64,000 nt of DNA from Halorubellus litoreus (GTDB lineage: Archaea; Halobacteriota; Halobacteria; Halobacteriales; Natrialbaceae). Below, in pieces: positions 53,952 through 62,415 of the stretch. Made by a program: the position numbers and the translations under genes. Below the pieces are notes generated by a model that did not search any database, was not told where the DNA came from, and saw nothing but the letters and a program-made list of their open reading frames with translations. Numbering within the stretch: position 1 is the stretch's first letter; each line of letters opens with the position of its first letter. The DNA is taken from the NCBI RefSeq assembly GCF_037081675.1, contig NZ_JAZAQL010000004.1:310001-374000 (forward strand). Reading direction: 5' to 3'.

Positions 53952-54044
53952 CCTCGCGGCACCGTTTCGGTCTCCTTTCTCGCGCGGCACGCACCGGGAA
54001 GCTCCCACGAGAGCAGTCCCATAACAAGTTTTAATGTATGCCAT

Positions 54045-54056
54045 CAACGATTGTTG
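54045..54056. promoter_or_regulatory. CAACGATTGTTG inverted repeat at the second aminotransferase start
   Basis: CAAC and GTTG arms flank GATT. The reverse complement, CAACAATCGTTG, shares nine bases with CAACAATCG at 52107-52115 before the BCCT gene. An AT-rich box (AGTTTTAATGTATG, about 54027-54040) lies directly upstream. The repeat could be a shared operator, for example for the IclR protein; untested. Confidence 0.4.
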
Positions 54057-54059
54057 TGT

Positions 54060-55418
54060 ATGGATAGAGATTCCGCGGAGCCCGACCCAGCAGCGCTGCC
54101 CGGGCCCAACGCCGAGAAGTGGATCGACCTCCACGCCGAGAACGCCGCACCGAGCGAGTACTCCCACGAGTTCGTCTGGGACGTGACAGCCGAAGCCGAC
54201 GGCCCGTTCGTCACGGACGTCGACGGGAACGTCCTGCTCGACTTCACCTGCCACATCGGGGCCGCGCCGCTCGGGTACAACAACGAGAAGGTCCTCTCGA
54301 AGTTGCGCGAGTTCGACCTGGTCGAGCCGATGAAGATCGCAGGCCAGGACATGTACTTCGGCACCGGCTCGGACCCGGAGACCGCCGAGTTCCCGGGGTC
54401 GAGTCACCTCATGGACCAGTTGACGGACGTCTCCTCGCAGTACGGAATGGACACCGTCTTCCTCTCGAACTCCGGCGCGGAGGCCGTCGAGAACGCGATG
54501 AAGATAACCCACGACCACCAGCCGCCCGCGAAGTACGGCTACGCCTTCGAGGGGAGCTTCCACGGACGCACCCTCGGGACGCTCTCGCTCACGAAGTCCA
54601 AGGAGGTGTACACGCGTCACTACCCCGAGGTCGCGGGCATCCAGACGGTCCCGTTCTGCGAGGACCGCGGCTGTTCGACCGGTAGTTGCGACTGCGGCTT
54701 CTTCGAGCGCGACGGCTCCCGGTTCCGGAACTCGCTCTCGCCCGAGGGCGGGCACGTCAACCCCGACGAGGTCGCCTTCGCCATCCTCGAACCCATCCAG
54801 GGCGTCGGCGGCTACCGCTTCCCCAGCGACGAGTTCATGGCCGAGGTCGGCGACGTCTGCGACGAGTACGACATCCCGCTCGTCGTCGACGAGATACAGG
54901 CCGGAGTCGGGCGGACCGGCGAGATGTGGGCCGCCGACCACTACCCGATCGAGCCGGACGTCATCGCGAGCGCGAAGGGACTCCGCGTCGGCGCCACCAT
55001 CTCCCGGTCGGAGATCTTCCCGGACGAGAAGAACCGACTCGGATCCACCTTCGGCGGCGGCGACCTGCTCGCGTCGATGCAGGGCGCGCTCACGCTGGAG
55101 GCCATCGACGAGTACGACCTGCTCGACAACGCGACAGAGCGCGGCCGGCAGGCGAAAGAGCGCATCCGCGACGACGCGCCGGACCACGTGGTCGACGTCC
55201 GCGGGAAGGGACTCATGCTCGCGGTCGAGTTCGACACCGCCGAGCGCCGCGACGCCGTCGTCGAGGCCGCCCTTGAACGCGGCTTGCTGACGCTCGGCTG
55301 CGGGAAGAAGACCATCCGCCTGCTCCCGCCGCTCGACTCCACCGAACGCGAGATCGAGCTCGGCACGAGTCTGTTCTGCGAGGCGATGGACGCGGTCGCG
55401 ACCCAGGCGGTTGCTTGA
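54060..55418 (+). CDS. Class-III aminotransferase (PLP), GABA-transaminase-like
   Basis: 452 residues from ATG 54060 (MDRDSAEPDPAALPGPNAEK), with an AT-rich promoter box 20-33 bases upstream. PLP motifs: SNSGAEAVENAMKITHDHQP, FEGSFHGRTLGTLSLTKSK, VVDEIQAGVGRTGEMWAAD (cofactor Asp) and SAKGLRVGATIS (Schiff-base Lys). A Cys cluster CEDRGCSTGSCDCGFF (about 202-217) is an insertion not usual for the family and may bind metal. It likely transfers the amino group of an omega-amino acid or diaminobutyrate. It follows the BCCT gene by 108 bases on the same strand, and with the first aminotransferase gives two candidates for the DoeD step. Confidence 0.9.
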   Translation: MDRDSAEPDPAALPGPNAEKWIDLHAENAAPSEYSHEFVWDVTAEADGPFVTDVDGNVLLDFTCHIGAAPLGYNNEKVLSKLREFDLVEPMKIAGQDMYFGTGSDPETAEFPGSSHLMDQLTDVSSQYGMDTVFLSNSGAEAVENAMKITHDHQPPAKYGYAFEGSFHGRTLGTLSLTKSKEVYTRHYPEVAGIQTVPFCEDRGCSTGSCDCGFFERDGSRFRNSLSPEGGHVNPDEVAFAILEPIQGVGGYRFPSDEFMAEVGDVCDEYDIPLVVDEIQAGVGRTGEMWAADHYPIEPDVIASAKGLRVGATISRSEIFPDEKNRLGSTFGGGDLLASMQGALTLEAIDEYDLLDNATERGRQAKERIRDDAPDHVVDVRGKGLMLAVEFDTAERRDAVVEAALERGLLTLGCGKKTIRLLPPLDSTEREIELGTSLFCEAMDAVATQAVA

Positions 55419-55450
55419 ACGGCCCCGCGAGAAGAGAACCCGCTCCGTCC

Positions 55451-56749
55451 TCAGTCGTCCAGCGAGAGCCCGCCGATCGCCACCGCTTCCAGACTCGCCA
55501 GTTCGGCCAAGACGTCGCGGAGGTGGCTGGCACCGCTGCCCGCGAGCCCGACCGATACCGGGACGCGGTTCGGCGGGTCGGCTGCGGTGCGTCGCGCCCG
55601 TTCGACCACGTCGAGTTCGGCGCCTCCCGAGTCGACGGTCTCCGCGACCGCGCCGAGCGACCGCGGCCAGTCGTCGAGGTGGAGGCGGGCCTCGACGTAT
55701 CGGTCGAGTTCCTGCAGGCCGGCCCGCGTCAGTTCTGCGTGTTCGGTGAGGTCGACGTTGCCCCCGGAGACGACGGCTGCGACGTGTTCCCCATCGACGT
55801 CGACCGCGCCGGAGAGGAGAGCCGCGACGGGGGCCGCGCCCGCGGTCTCGACGACAGTCTTCGCCCGCTCGGCGAGCAGCGTCGTCGCCACGGTCAGGTC
55901 GGCGTCGCTGACCGCGACCACGTCGTCCACGCGCTCGCGGACGACCGCGAACGTCTGCTCCAGCAGGCGTGCGTCCGCGATCCCCTCCGCGACCGTGTCT
56001 ATCTCGGAGAGCATCCGTATCTCGTCGGCCGCCAGCGACGGCTTCGCGTGGGCCGCCCCCTCTGGCTGGACGCCCACGACACGAATGTCCTCGTCGTGGG
56101 CCTTCAGGACGGTCCCAATCCCGGATATCAGGCCGCCGCCGCCGATGGAGACGAGGACGGTGTCCACGTCAGGGGCCTCGTCCAGGATCTCGAGCCCGAC
56201 GGTACCCTGGCCGGCGATGACGTCGGCGTCGTCGAACGGGTGAACGAACTCGAGGCCGTGTTCGTCGGCGAGCTCGAGCGCGTACTCGTAGGCGTCCTCG
56301 TAGATTGGTCCTTCGACGACGACCTCGGCGCCGTAGCCCCGCGTCGCCGCGATCTTCGCCGCCGGCGTTATCTCGGGGACGACGATGGTGGTGTCGATGC
56401 CGAGCAACTGGCCGGCGAGCGCGACGCCCTGAGCGTGGTTCCCGGCGCTTGCGGCGACGACGCCGCGCTCCCGGACGTCCTCCGGGAGCTGCGCCATCGC
56501 GTTGTAGGCGCCGCGGATCTTGAACGAGCCCGTGCGCTGCATGTTCTCCAGCTTCAGGTCGACGTGGGCCGCGCCGCACCGCTCGGCGATGGTCCGGGAG
56601 CTGTCCAGCGGCGTTCGATGGACCACGTCGCGGAGGCGGTCGTGGGCGCCCTCGACGTCCGCGAGCGTGGCGACCTCGGCGGCGGCAGGGACGGCGTCGG
56701 TGCCGGGCATCGGCTCGCCCGCGACGTCCTCCTCTCGCCCCTGCGTCAT
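55451..56749 (-). CDS. Threonine dehydratase-like PLP lyase, EutB-like
   Basis: 432 residues from ATG 56749 (MTQGREEDVAGEPMPGTDAV), overlapping the stop of the M20 gene by 4 bases (ATGA). It is a fold-type II PLP enzyme: GSFKIRGAYNAM (Schiff-base Lys), SAGNHAQGVA, IGGGGLISGIGT (phosphate loop), and SGGNVDL near the end of the catalytic domain. A short ACT-like regulatory region follows (NRVPVSVGLAGSGASHLRDV), as in threonine ammonia-lyases. It could deaminate threonine/serine to 2-oxo acids, or act as EutB in hydroxyectoine breakdown, which belongs to the same family. The operon with an amidohydrolase and the nearby ectoine-hydrolase-like gene support the latter. Confidence 0.88.
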   Translation of the reverse strand: MTQGREEDVAGEPMPGTDAVPAAAEVATLADVEGAHDRLRDVVHRTPLDSSRTIAERCGAAHVDLKLENMQRTGSFKIRGAYNAMAQLPEDVRERGVVAASAGNHAQGVALAGQLLGIDTTIVVPEITPAAKIAATRGYGAEVVVEGPIYEDAYEYALELADEHGLEFVHPFDDADVIAGQGTVGLEILDEAPDVDTVLVSIGGGGLISGIGTVLKAHDEDIRVVGVQPEGAAHAKPSLAADEIRMLSEIDTVAEGIADARLLEQTFAVVRERVDDVVAVSDADLTVATTLLAERAKTVVETAGAAPVAALLSGAVDVDGEHVAAVVSGGNVDLTEHAELTRAGLQELDRYVEARLHLDDWPRSLGAVAETVDSGGAELDVVERARRTAADPPNRVPVSVGLAGSGASHLRDVLAELASLEAVAIGGLSLDD

Positions 56750-58026
56750 GGACCGTCCTCCGCGACGGCGAGGATGGTGTCCGTGAGTACCTCGACGCCC
56801 GTCGAGAGGCTCCGCTCGTCCACGTCGAACGTCGGCGTGTGGTGGGCGGTCGGGTGGTCGGTGCCGACGATGCTGTAACACGCGAGGCCGCCGTCCTCCT
56901 GGACGCGCTCCATGAGGAACGTCGCGTCCTCGCTCGCGCCGAAGTCCGCGGTCCGGACGACGCGGTCGACGCTCGAGACGCCCTCGGCGACCTCGCTCAC
57001 GACGTCGACGAGCTCCGGGTCGCTATCTGCGCGCGGGCTCTCGCTCACCACGTCGACGTCGGCCTCGCAGCCGTGCATCTCGGCGGCGGTCTCGAAGCGC
57101 GTCCGGAGTTCGTCCTTCGCGTACTCCATCAGCTCGGTCGTCTCGCCGCGGGCCTCCGCGATGGCCTCGACGTCTTCCGCGATGACGTTGCTCGCGGTCC
57201 CGCCCTCGACCCGGCCGACGTTGACGCGAGTCATCCCGTCGGCGTGCCGCGGGATGCCGTAGACGTTCTCGATGGCGGTTCCGAGCGCCTGGATGGCGTT
57301 CGCTCCCTCCTGGGGCGACTGGGCGGCGTGGGCGGACTCGCCCTCGATCTCGACGTCGACGTGGCACATCGCGAGCGGCTTCTCGATACCGGCGACGACC
57401 TCCCCGGTCGGGTGGTCGAGACCGACGTGGACCGCGAACAGGTAGTCGATGCCGGCGGCGTACTCGCTCTTCGCCATCGGTGCGCCCCCGCCGGATATCT
57501 CCTCGGCGGGCTGGAAGAACACGACCAGGCGACCGGAGAAGTCGCTCTCCTTGATGGCCGCGAGGGTGGCGAGCCCCCACGTCATGTGGGTGTCGTGGCC
57601 GCAGGCGTGCATGGTCTCGCCCGTCTCGGACCGGAACGCCTCGTCGGCCGGCACGTGTCCCGGGTCGTCGGACTCCTCGATGTACAACCCGTCGATGTCG
57701 ACGCGCAGGCCGACCGTCGGTCCCTCGCCCTGCTCCAGGACCGCGACGGCGCCGGTGGTCCCACCGCGAAGCCGTTCCAGGACGTCAGGGTCCGCCCCGC
57801 GGTCGAGGGCACGCTGGTACCACTCGTCCAGCGTCTCCTCGTCCGGGACGGCCATCCTGTCGTCGGGGTCGTACGCGTCGGCGCCGACGGCGAGCTCGTC
57901 GACGCCGATGTCGCGCAGCTCCGCGACGAGCCTCGCGGTCGTGTGGAACTCGCACCACCCCGGTTCGGGGAAGCGGTGGAAGTCGCGACGCAGCTCCGCT
58001 AGTCGGGTGCTGACAGACTGGGCCAT
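56746..58026 (-). CDS. M20 family amidohydrolase/deacetylase
   Basis: 426 residues from ATG 58026 (MAQSVSTRLAELRRDFHRFP). The opening RRDFHRFPEPGWCEFHTTARLVAEL is the classic M20D start. Metal ligands are in MHACGHDTHM (His and Asp), FFQPAEE (Glu pair, general base) and FAVHVGLDHPTGE; the last His is in DHPTAHHTPTF. These enzymes remove acyl groups from N-acyl amino acids. In an ectoine route, such a hydrolase could deacetylate N-acetyl-diaminobutyrate (the DoeB/EutE step), although known DoeB enzymes are of another family. The gene leads a two-gene leftward operon with the lyase. A perfect 19-base palindrome lies 41-59 bases upstream. Confidence 0.9.
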   Translation of the reverse strand: MAQSVSTRLAELRRDFHRFPEPGWCEFHTTARLVAELRDIGVDELAVGADAYDPDDRMAVPDEETLDEWYQRALDRGADPDVLERLRGGTTGAVAVLEQGEGPTVGLRVDIDGLYIEESDDPGHVPADEAFRSETGETMHACGHDTHMTWGLATLAAIKESDFSGRLVVFFQPAEEISGGGAPMAKSEYAAGIDYLFAVHVGLDHPTGEVVAGIEKPLAMCHVDVEIEGESAHAAQSPQEGANAIQALGTAIENVYGIPRHADGMTRVNVGRVEGGTASNVIAEDVEAIAEARGETTELMEYAKDELRTRFETAAEMHGCEADVDVVSESPRADSDPELVDVVSEVAEGVSSVDRVVRTADFGASEDATFLMERVQEDGGLACYSIVGTDHPTAHHTPTFDVDERSLSTGVEVLTDTILAVAEDGP

Positions 58027-58066
58027 GTGCAACACTACCAATCTCCACGCACTTAACGATAAACGA

Positions 58067-58085
58067 TATCCGTGGACAACGGATA
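58067..58085. promoter_or_regulatory. 19-bp palindrome in a divergent promoter
   Basis: TATCCGT-GGACA-ACGGATA has perfect 7-base arms around a 5-base centre. It lies between the leftward M20 gene (start 58026) and the rightward dehydrogenase gene (start 58194). The left promoter box (TTAACGATAAACG, 58052-58064) is next to it, so a bound protein would affect both directions. GTGGACAA recurs before the first aminotransferase (49351-49358). A candidate IclR operator. Confidence 0.55.
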
Positions 58086-58193
58086 CACAAAGGACTAAGG
58101 TGAACCCTTGCCTTGGGTGATTCATACGCGCGCCGGAGGACCGAGTATCGGTCTCGCGGCCGAGCGAGCGCCGCCGGCGCGGCCAGCCCACCC

Positions 58194-59162
58194 ATGACAG
58201 AGACAGACATCGTCGTCCTCCGCGAGGGGACGGAAGGCCTATCGATGGAATCGTACGCCGAGACGCTCAGCGACCGCCTGCCCGACCGCACCGTCACCCT
58301 GGCGCGGACGCCGAAACAGGAGCGCGAACTCGTCCCGGACGCGCGGGTCGTCACCGGCATCACCATCGAGGAGGACCTACTCTCGCGGGCCGAACGCCTC
58401 GAACTGTTCGCGTGCACCTTCGCCGGGACCGACCACGTCCCCATGGACGCCCTCGAAGAACACGGGGTCGCGGTCACCAACGCCGGCGGCATCCACGCGC
58501 CCGGCATCGCCGAGCAGGCCATCGGGAACATGCTCGTCTTCGCACGTCGCCTGCACGAGGGCTGGCGGCGCAAACGGCGCTCCGAGTGGCGGCACTTCCA
58601 GTCCAGCGAGTTCACCGACAGCACGGTCACGGTCGTCGGACTGGGCTCCATCGGCCAGGCCGTCGTTCAGCGCCTCGATGGCTTCGAGGTCGACACCATC
58701 GGCATCCGGTACACGCCCTCGAAGGGCGGCCCGACCGACGAGGTGCTCGGGTTCGACGACGAGGACGTCCACGACGCCCTCGCCCGGAGCGACTACGTCG
58801 TCGTCGCCTGCCCCCTCAACGACCTGACCCGTGACCTCGTCGACGAGGACGCCCTCGCGACCATGCGGACCGACGCCGTGCTCGTCAACACCGCCCGGGG
58901 CGGCATCGTCGACACCGACGCGCTGGTGTCGGCGCTGCAGTCCAACAAGATCCGCGGGGCCGCGCTCGACGTGACCGAGCCCGAGCCGCTCCCGGCCGAG
59001 CACCCGCTGTGGGACCTGGAGAACTGCCTCATCACGCCCCACACCGGCGGCCACACCCCGAAGCACTGGGACCGCCTCGCCGACATCGTCGCTGAGAACC
59101 TCGCCCGCCTCGACGAGGGCGGACAGCTCCAGAACCAGGTCCTCGCCCCCGGACAGCACTGA
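58194..59162 (+). CDS. D-2-hydroxyacid dehydrogenase (NAD-binding)
   Basis: 322 residues from ATG 58194 (MTETDIVVLREGTEGLSMES); the longer frame upstream is not protein-like. The Rossmann motif TVTVVGLGSIGQAVVQRLDG is at about 140-160. Catalytic triad: Arg in NTARGGIVDTDAL, Glu in VTEPEPLPAEHPLW, His in ITPHTGGHTPKH. The segment before the Rossmann fold (GIHAPGIAEQAIGNMLVFAR) is typical. It interconverts a 2-oxo acid and D-2-hydroxyacid with NAD(H). It lies 6 bases before the FAD/Fe-S oxidoreductase gene, which oxidises such hydroxyacids, so they may form one route handling 2-oxo acids from the PLP lyase. Confidence 0.93.
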   Translation: MTETDIVVLREGTEGLSMESYAETLSDRLPDRTVTLARTPKQERELVPDARVVTGITIEEDLLSRAERLELFACTFAGTDHVPMDALEEHGVAVTNAGGIHAPGIAEQAIGNMLVFARRLHEGWRRKRRSEWRHFQSSEFTDSTVTVVGLGSIGQAVVQRLDGFEVDTIGIRYTPSKGGPTDEVLGFDDEDVHDALARSDYVVVACPLNDLTRDLVDEDALATMRTDAVLVNTARGGIVDTDALVSALQSNKIRGAALDVTEPEPLPAEHPLWDLENCLITPHTGGHTPKHWDRLADIVAENLARLDEGGQLQNQVLAPGQH

Positions 59163-59168
59163 TCACAG

Positions 59169-62100
59169 ATGGCGACGCAGGACCCGGCCGACGACCCGCG
59201 TGCGGACTACGAGTACAGCGCCGGCGACGTCGACCGACCCGACCTCGTCGCCGACCTCCAGGAACGAGTGGCGGGCGACGTGCGGTTCGACGAGTACACC
59301 CGGCAGCTCTACGCGACCGACGCCTCGGCCTACGAGGTGACGCCAATCGGCGTCGTCATGCCGCGCTCGACCGACGACGTCGCCAGCGTCGTCTCCTACT
59401 GCGCCGACCGCGAGATTCCCGTGTTACCACGCGGCGGCGGGACGAGTCTCGCGGGGCAGGCCGTCAACGAGGCTGTCGTCCTCGACCTCTCGCGGTACAT
59501 GGACGAGGTCCAGGCGCTCGACCCCGACGCGGCGACCGCCACAGCGCAGGCGGGGACCATCCTCGCCGACCTGAACGCGGCGGCGGCAGAGCACGGACTG
59601 ACGTTCGGCCCCGACCCGGCCGCCGGTGACCGGAGCGTCCTGGGGGGCGCCATCGGGAACAACTCGACGGGTGCGCACTCGCTCGTGTACGGCAAGACCG
59701 ACCACTACGTCGAGGCGGCGGAGGTAGTCCTCGCCGACGGGACGGTCCACCGGTTCGGACAGATTTCGGTCGCGGACCTACGCGAGAAAGCCGACCCCGA
59801 GAGCGAGGCGTGGGGCAGTGACGGCCCCCCGAGTCCGCTGCTCCCGCGGATCTACGCCGAGGTCGTCCGCGTCCTCGACGAGGAGGCCGACGCGGTCGAC
59901 GACCGCTACCCGGACCTGAAGCGCAACGTCTCCGGCTACAACCTCGACGTGTTGGTCGACGAGGCCCGAGGCGAGCGGCCGACCGCCGACGGGACCGGTA
60001 TCGACCCCGAGAGCGAACCGGGAACCGTCAATCTCGCGCGGCTGCTCGCGGGGAGCGAAGGGACCCTCGCCGTCGTCACCGAGGCCACCGTCTCGCTCGA
60101 GGCGGTCCCGGAGACGAAGGCGGTCGCGCTGCTCACCTACGAGGACGTCTTCGACGCCGCCGCGGACGTCGCACCCATCCTCGAACACGACCCGGCCGCG
60201 GTCGAACTCATCGACGACGTGCTCATCGACCTGGCGCTGGACACCGCGGAGTTCCACGACGTCGCGGCCTCGCTCCCCGACGGGACCAGGGGCGCACTGC
60301 TCGTGGAGTTCTACGCCGACTCCGACGAGCACGGCCGCCAGCAGGTCGCGGACCTGCTCGGCGCCCGCGTCCCCTCGGTCACCCCCGAGGTGGACCCCGG
60401 CGAGGGCGTCGAGACCGCCCCGGACGCTCGTGCTTTCAGCGCGCTGGAGGCCCACGACGCCGAGGCGCGCGCCGGGCTCTGGAAGATGCGTAAGGCCGCC
60501 GCGCCCATCCTCCTCTCGCGGACCACCGACGAGAAGCACATCTCGTTCATCGAGGACTGCAGCGTCCCCGCTGAACGGCTCCCGGAGTACGTCGAGTACT
60601 TCCGCGAGGTCATCGACGACCACGACGCCAACACCAGTTTCTACGCGCACGCCGGCCCTGGGGTCCTCCACGTCCGCCCCCTCGTGAACACGAAGACGGC
60701 CGAGGGACTGGACTCGTTCGAGACCATCGCCGACGAGATAACCGACTTCGTCACGGAAGTCGGCGGCTCGGTCTCCGGCGAACACGGCGACGGTCGGGCG
60801 CGCTCGCAGTGGAACCGGAAGCTGTACGGCGACCGACTCTGGGCGGCCTTCCAGGACCTCAAGACCGCGTTCGACCCGGACTGGTTGCTCAACCCGGGGC
60901 AGGTCGTCGGGCGAGACGACGCCGACGCACCGGCCCGCGCCCGCACCGTCCAGATGACCGAGAACCTCCGGTTCGACCCCGACTACGAGTTCGAGCCGTC
61001 GTTCGACCCGCAACTCGACTGGCCCGAGGAGAACGGCTTCCAGGGGATGGCCGAACTCTGTCACGGCTGTGCCGGTTGTCGCGGGAAACAGGACACCCGC
61101 GGTGGCGTGATGTGTCCGACCTATCGCGCCGCGGAGGAGGAGAGCCTCTCGACCCGAGGGCGGGCGAACATGCTCCGGCAGGCGATGAGCGGCGACCTCG
61201 GCGACGACGCCGACGACGTCGAGTTCATGCGCGAGGTGATGGACCTCTGCGTCGGCTGCAAGGGCTGCAAGCACGACTGCCCGAGCGAGGTCGACATGGC
61301 GAAGCTCAAGGCCGAGGTCGAACACGCCCACCACCAGCAAGAGGGTGCGAGCCTCCGCGACCGGCTCTTCGCGGAGGTCGACCGCCTCAACGCGGTCGGC
61401 TCCGCGCTGGCCCCGTTCTCGAACTGGGCGGCGCAGGTGCCGGGGGCCGACCTCGTCACCGAGACGGTCCTCGGCATCGCCGGCGAGCGCGACCTGCCCG
61501 ACTTCCACCGGGAGTCGCTGGAGGACTGGTTCGAGTCCCGCGGTGGCTGTCGCGTCTCGGCGTCCGAAGCCGAGGGGAAGGTGCTGCTGTTCCCCGACAC
61601 GTACACGAACTACAACCACCCGGACGCTGGCAAGGCCGCGGTCAGGGTCCTCGAAGCCGCCCAGATCCACGTCGCCATCCCCGACGACGTCACCTCGACC
61701 GGCCGCCCCGCTCACTCGAAGGGATTCCTCGACCGCTCTCGCGAGCGCGCCGCGACGAACGTCGACACGCTGGCGCCGCGCGTCGACGCCGGCTGGGACG
61801 TCGTCCTGGTCGAACCCTCCGACGCGGTGATGCTCCAGTCCGATTACCTCGACCTGCTCGGTGACGGCGACCACGGCGTCACCGCCCGGGCAGCCGAGGC
61901 CGTCGCGGCGAACACCTACGGCGTCATGGAGTACCTCGACAGCGAGCGACTCGTCGCCGACCTCCCGACCGACGCGACCGACGCGACCGACGCGACCGAC
62001 GCGACCGACGCGACCGATGCGACCGATGCGACCGATGCGACCGACGAGCACCTCACGTACCACGGCCACTGCCACCAGAAGGCGACGCGGAAGGACCATC

Positions 62101-62372
62101 ACGCGGTCGGCGTGCTGCGCCGGGCGGGCTACCGGGTCGACCCGCTGGACTCCGGCTGCTGCGGGATGGCCGGGAGCTTCGGCTACGAGGCAGAGCACTA
62201 CTCGATGAGCAAGGCCATCGGTGACATCCTCTTCGAACAGGTCGACGAGAGCGAGGGCGACACCGTGGTCGCCCCCGGTGCCTCCTGTCGGACCCAGCTC
62301 GGCGACCGCGACGGGGACGCCCCGGAGCCGCCCCATCCAGTCGAGAAGCTCGACGCTGCTCTCGAGCACTGA
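59169..62372 (+). CDS. GlcD-type FAD/Fe-S D-2-hydroxyacid dehydrogenase
   Basis: 1067 residues. The N-terminal FAD-binding PCMH domain (about 60-240) has LPRGGGTSLAGQAVNEAVVL and IGNNSTGAHSLVYGK. The FAD-oxidase C-terminal domain (about 300-560) includes YAHAGPGVLHVRP and GSVSGEHGDGRAR. Two 4Fe-4S motifs follow: CHGCAGCRGKQDTRG-CP and CVGCKGCKHDCPSEVD. The CCG domains at the C-terminus contain CHQKATRKDHH and DSGCCGMAGSFGYE. This fusion of GlcD and GlpC-like parts is known for membrane-associated D-lactate or glycolate dehydrogenases feeding quinone. A run of eight TDA repeats interrupts the region before CHQK (see 61968-62039). It follows the NAD-dependent hydroxyacid dehydrogenase gene by 6 bases, likely cotranscribed. 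Confidence 0.94.
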   Translation: MATQDPADDPRADYEYSAGDVDRPDLVADLQERVAGDVRFDEYTRQLYATDASAYEVTPIGVVMPRSTDDVASVVSYCADREIPVLPRGGGTSLAGQAVNEAVVLDLSRYMDEVQALDPDAATATAQAGTILADLNAAAAEHGLTFGPDPAAGDRSVLGGAIGNNSTGAHSLVYGKTDHYVEAAEVVLADGTVHRFGQISVADLREKADPESEAWGSDGPPSPLLPRIYAEVVRVLDEEADAVDDRYPDLKRNVSGYNLDVLVDEARGERPTADGTGIDPESEPGTVNLARLLAGSEGTLAVVTEATVSLEAVPETKAVALLTYEDVFDAAADVAPILEHDPAAVELIDDVLIDLALDTAEFHDVAASLPDGTRGALLVEFYADSDEHGRQQVADLLGARVPSVTPEVDPGEGVETAPDARAFSALEAHDAEARAGLWKMRKAAAPILLSRTTDEKHISFIEDCSVPAERLPEYVEYFREVIDDHDANTSFYAHAGPGVLHVRPLVNTKTAEGLDSFETIADEITDFVTEVGGSVSGEHGDGRARSQWNRKLYGDRLWAAFQDLKTAFDPDWLLNPGQVVGRDDADAPARARTVQMTENLRFDPDYEFEPSFDPQLDWPEENGFQGMAELCHGCAGCRGKQDTRGGVMCPTYRAAEEESLSTRGRANMLRQAMSGDLGDDADDVEFMREVMDLCVGCKGCKHDCPSEVDMAKLKAEVEHAHHQQEGASLRDRLFAEVDRLNAVGSALAPFSNWAAQVPGADLVTETVLGIAGERDLPDFHRESLEDWFESRGGCRVSASEAEGKVLLFPDTYTNYNHPDAGKAAVRVLEAAQIHVAIPDDVTSTGRPAHSKGFLDRSRERAATNVDTLAPRVDAGWDVVLVEPSDAVMLQSDYLDLLGDGDHGVTARAAEAVAANTYGVMEYLDSERLVADLPTDATDATDATDATDATDATDATDATDEHLTYHGHCHQKATRKDHHAVGVLRRAGYRVDPLDSGCCGMAGSFGYEAEHYSMSKAIGDILFEQVDESEGDTVVAPGASCRTQLGDRDGDAPEPPHPVEKLDAALEH
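61968..62039 (+). repeat. 9-bp tandem repeat in the oxidoreductase gene
   Basis: Eight copies of ACCGA(C/T)GCG: five with GAC then three with GAT. They encode (Thr-Asp-Ala)x8 in frame and end with ACCGACGAG. The number may vary between strains, changing only the length of an acidic linker before the last CCG domain. Confidence 0.95.
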
Positions 62373-62415
62373 GCGGTCCGTCGAAACAGAAACTCCCCGC
62401 GGTCGAACCCCGGCC

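Noticed and set aside
59778..62369. An 863-codon minus-strand frame opposite the GlcD-type gene
   Set aside because: No domain is visible and its composition is that of an antisense shadow; the plus strand has clear FAD and Fe-S motifs.
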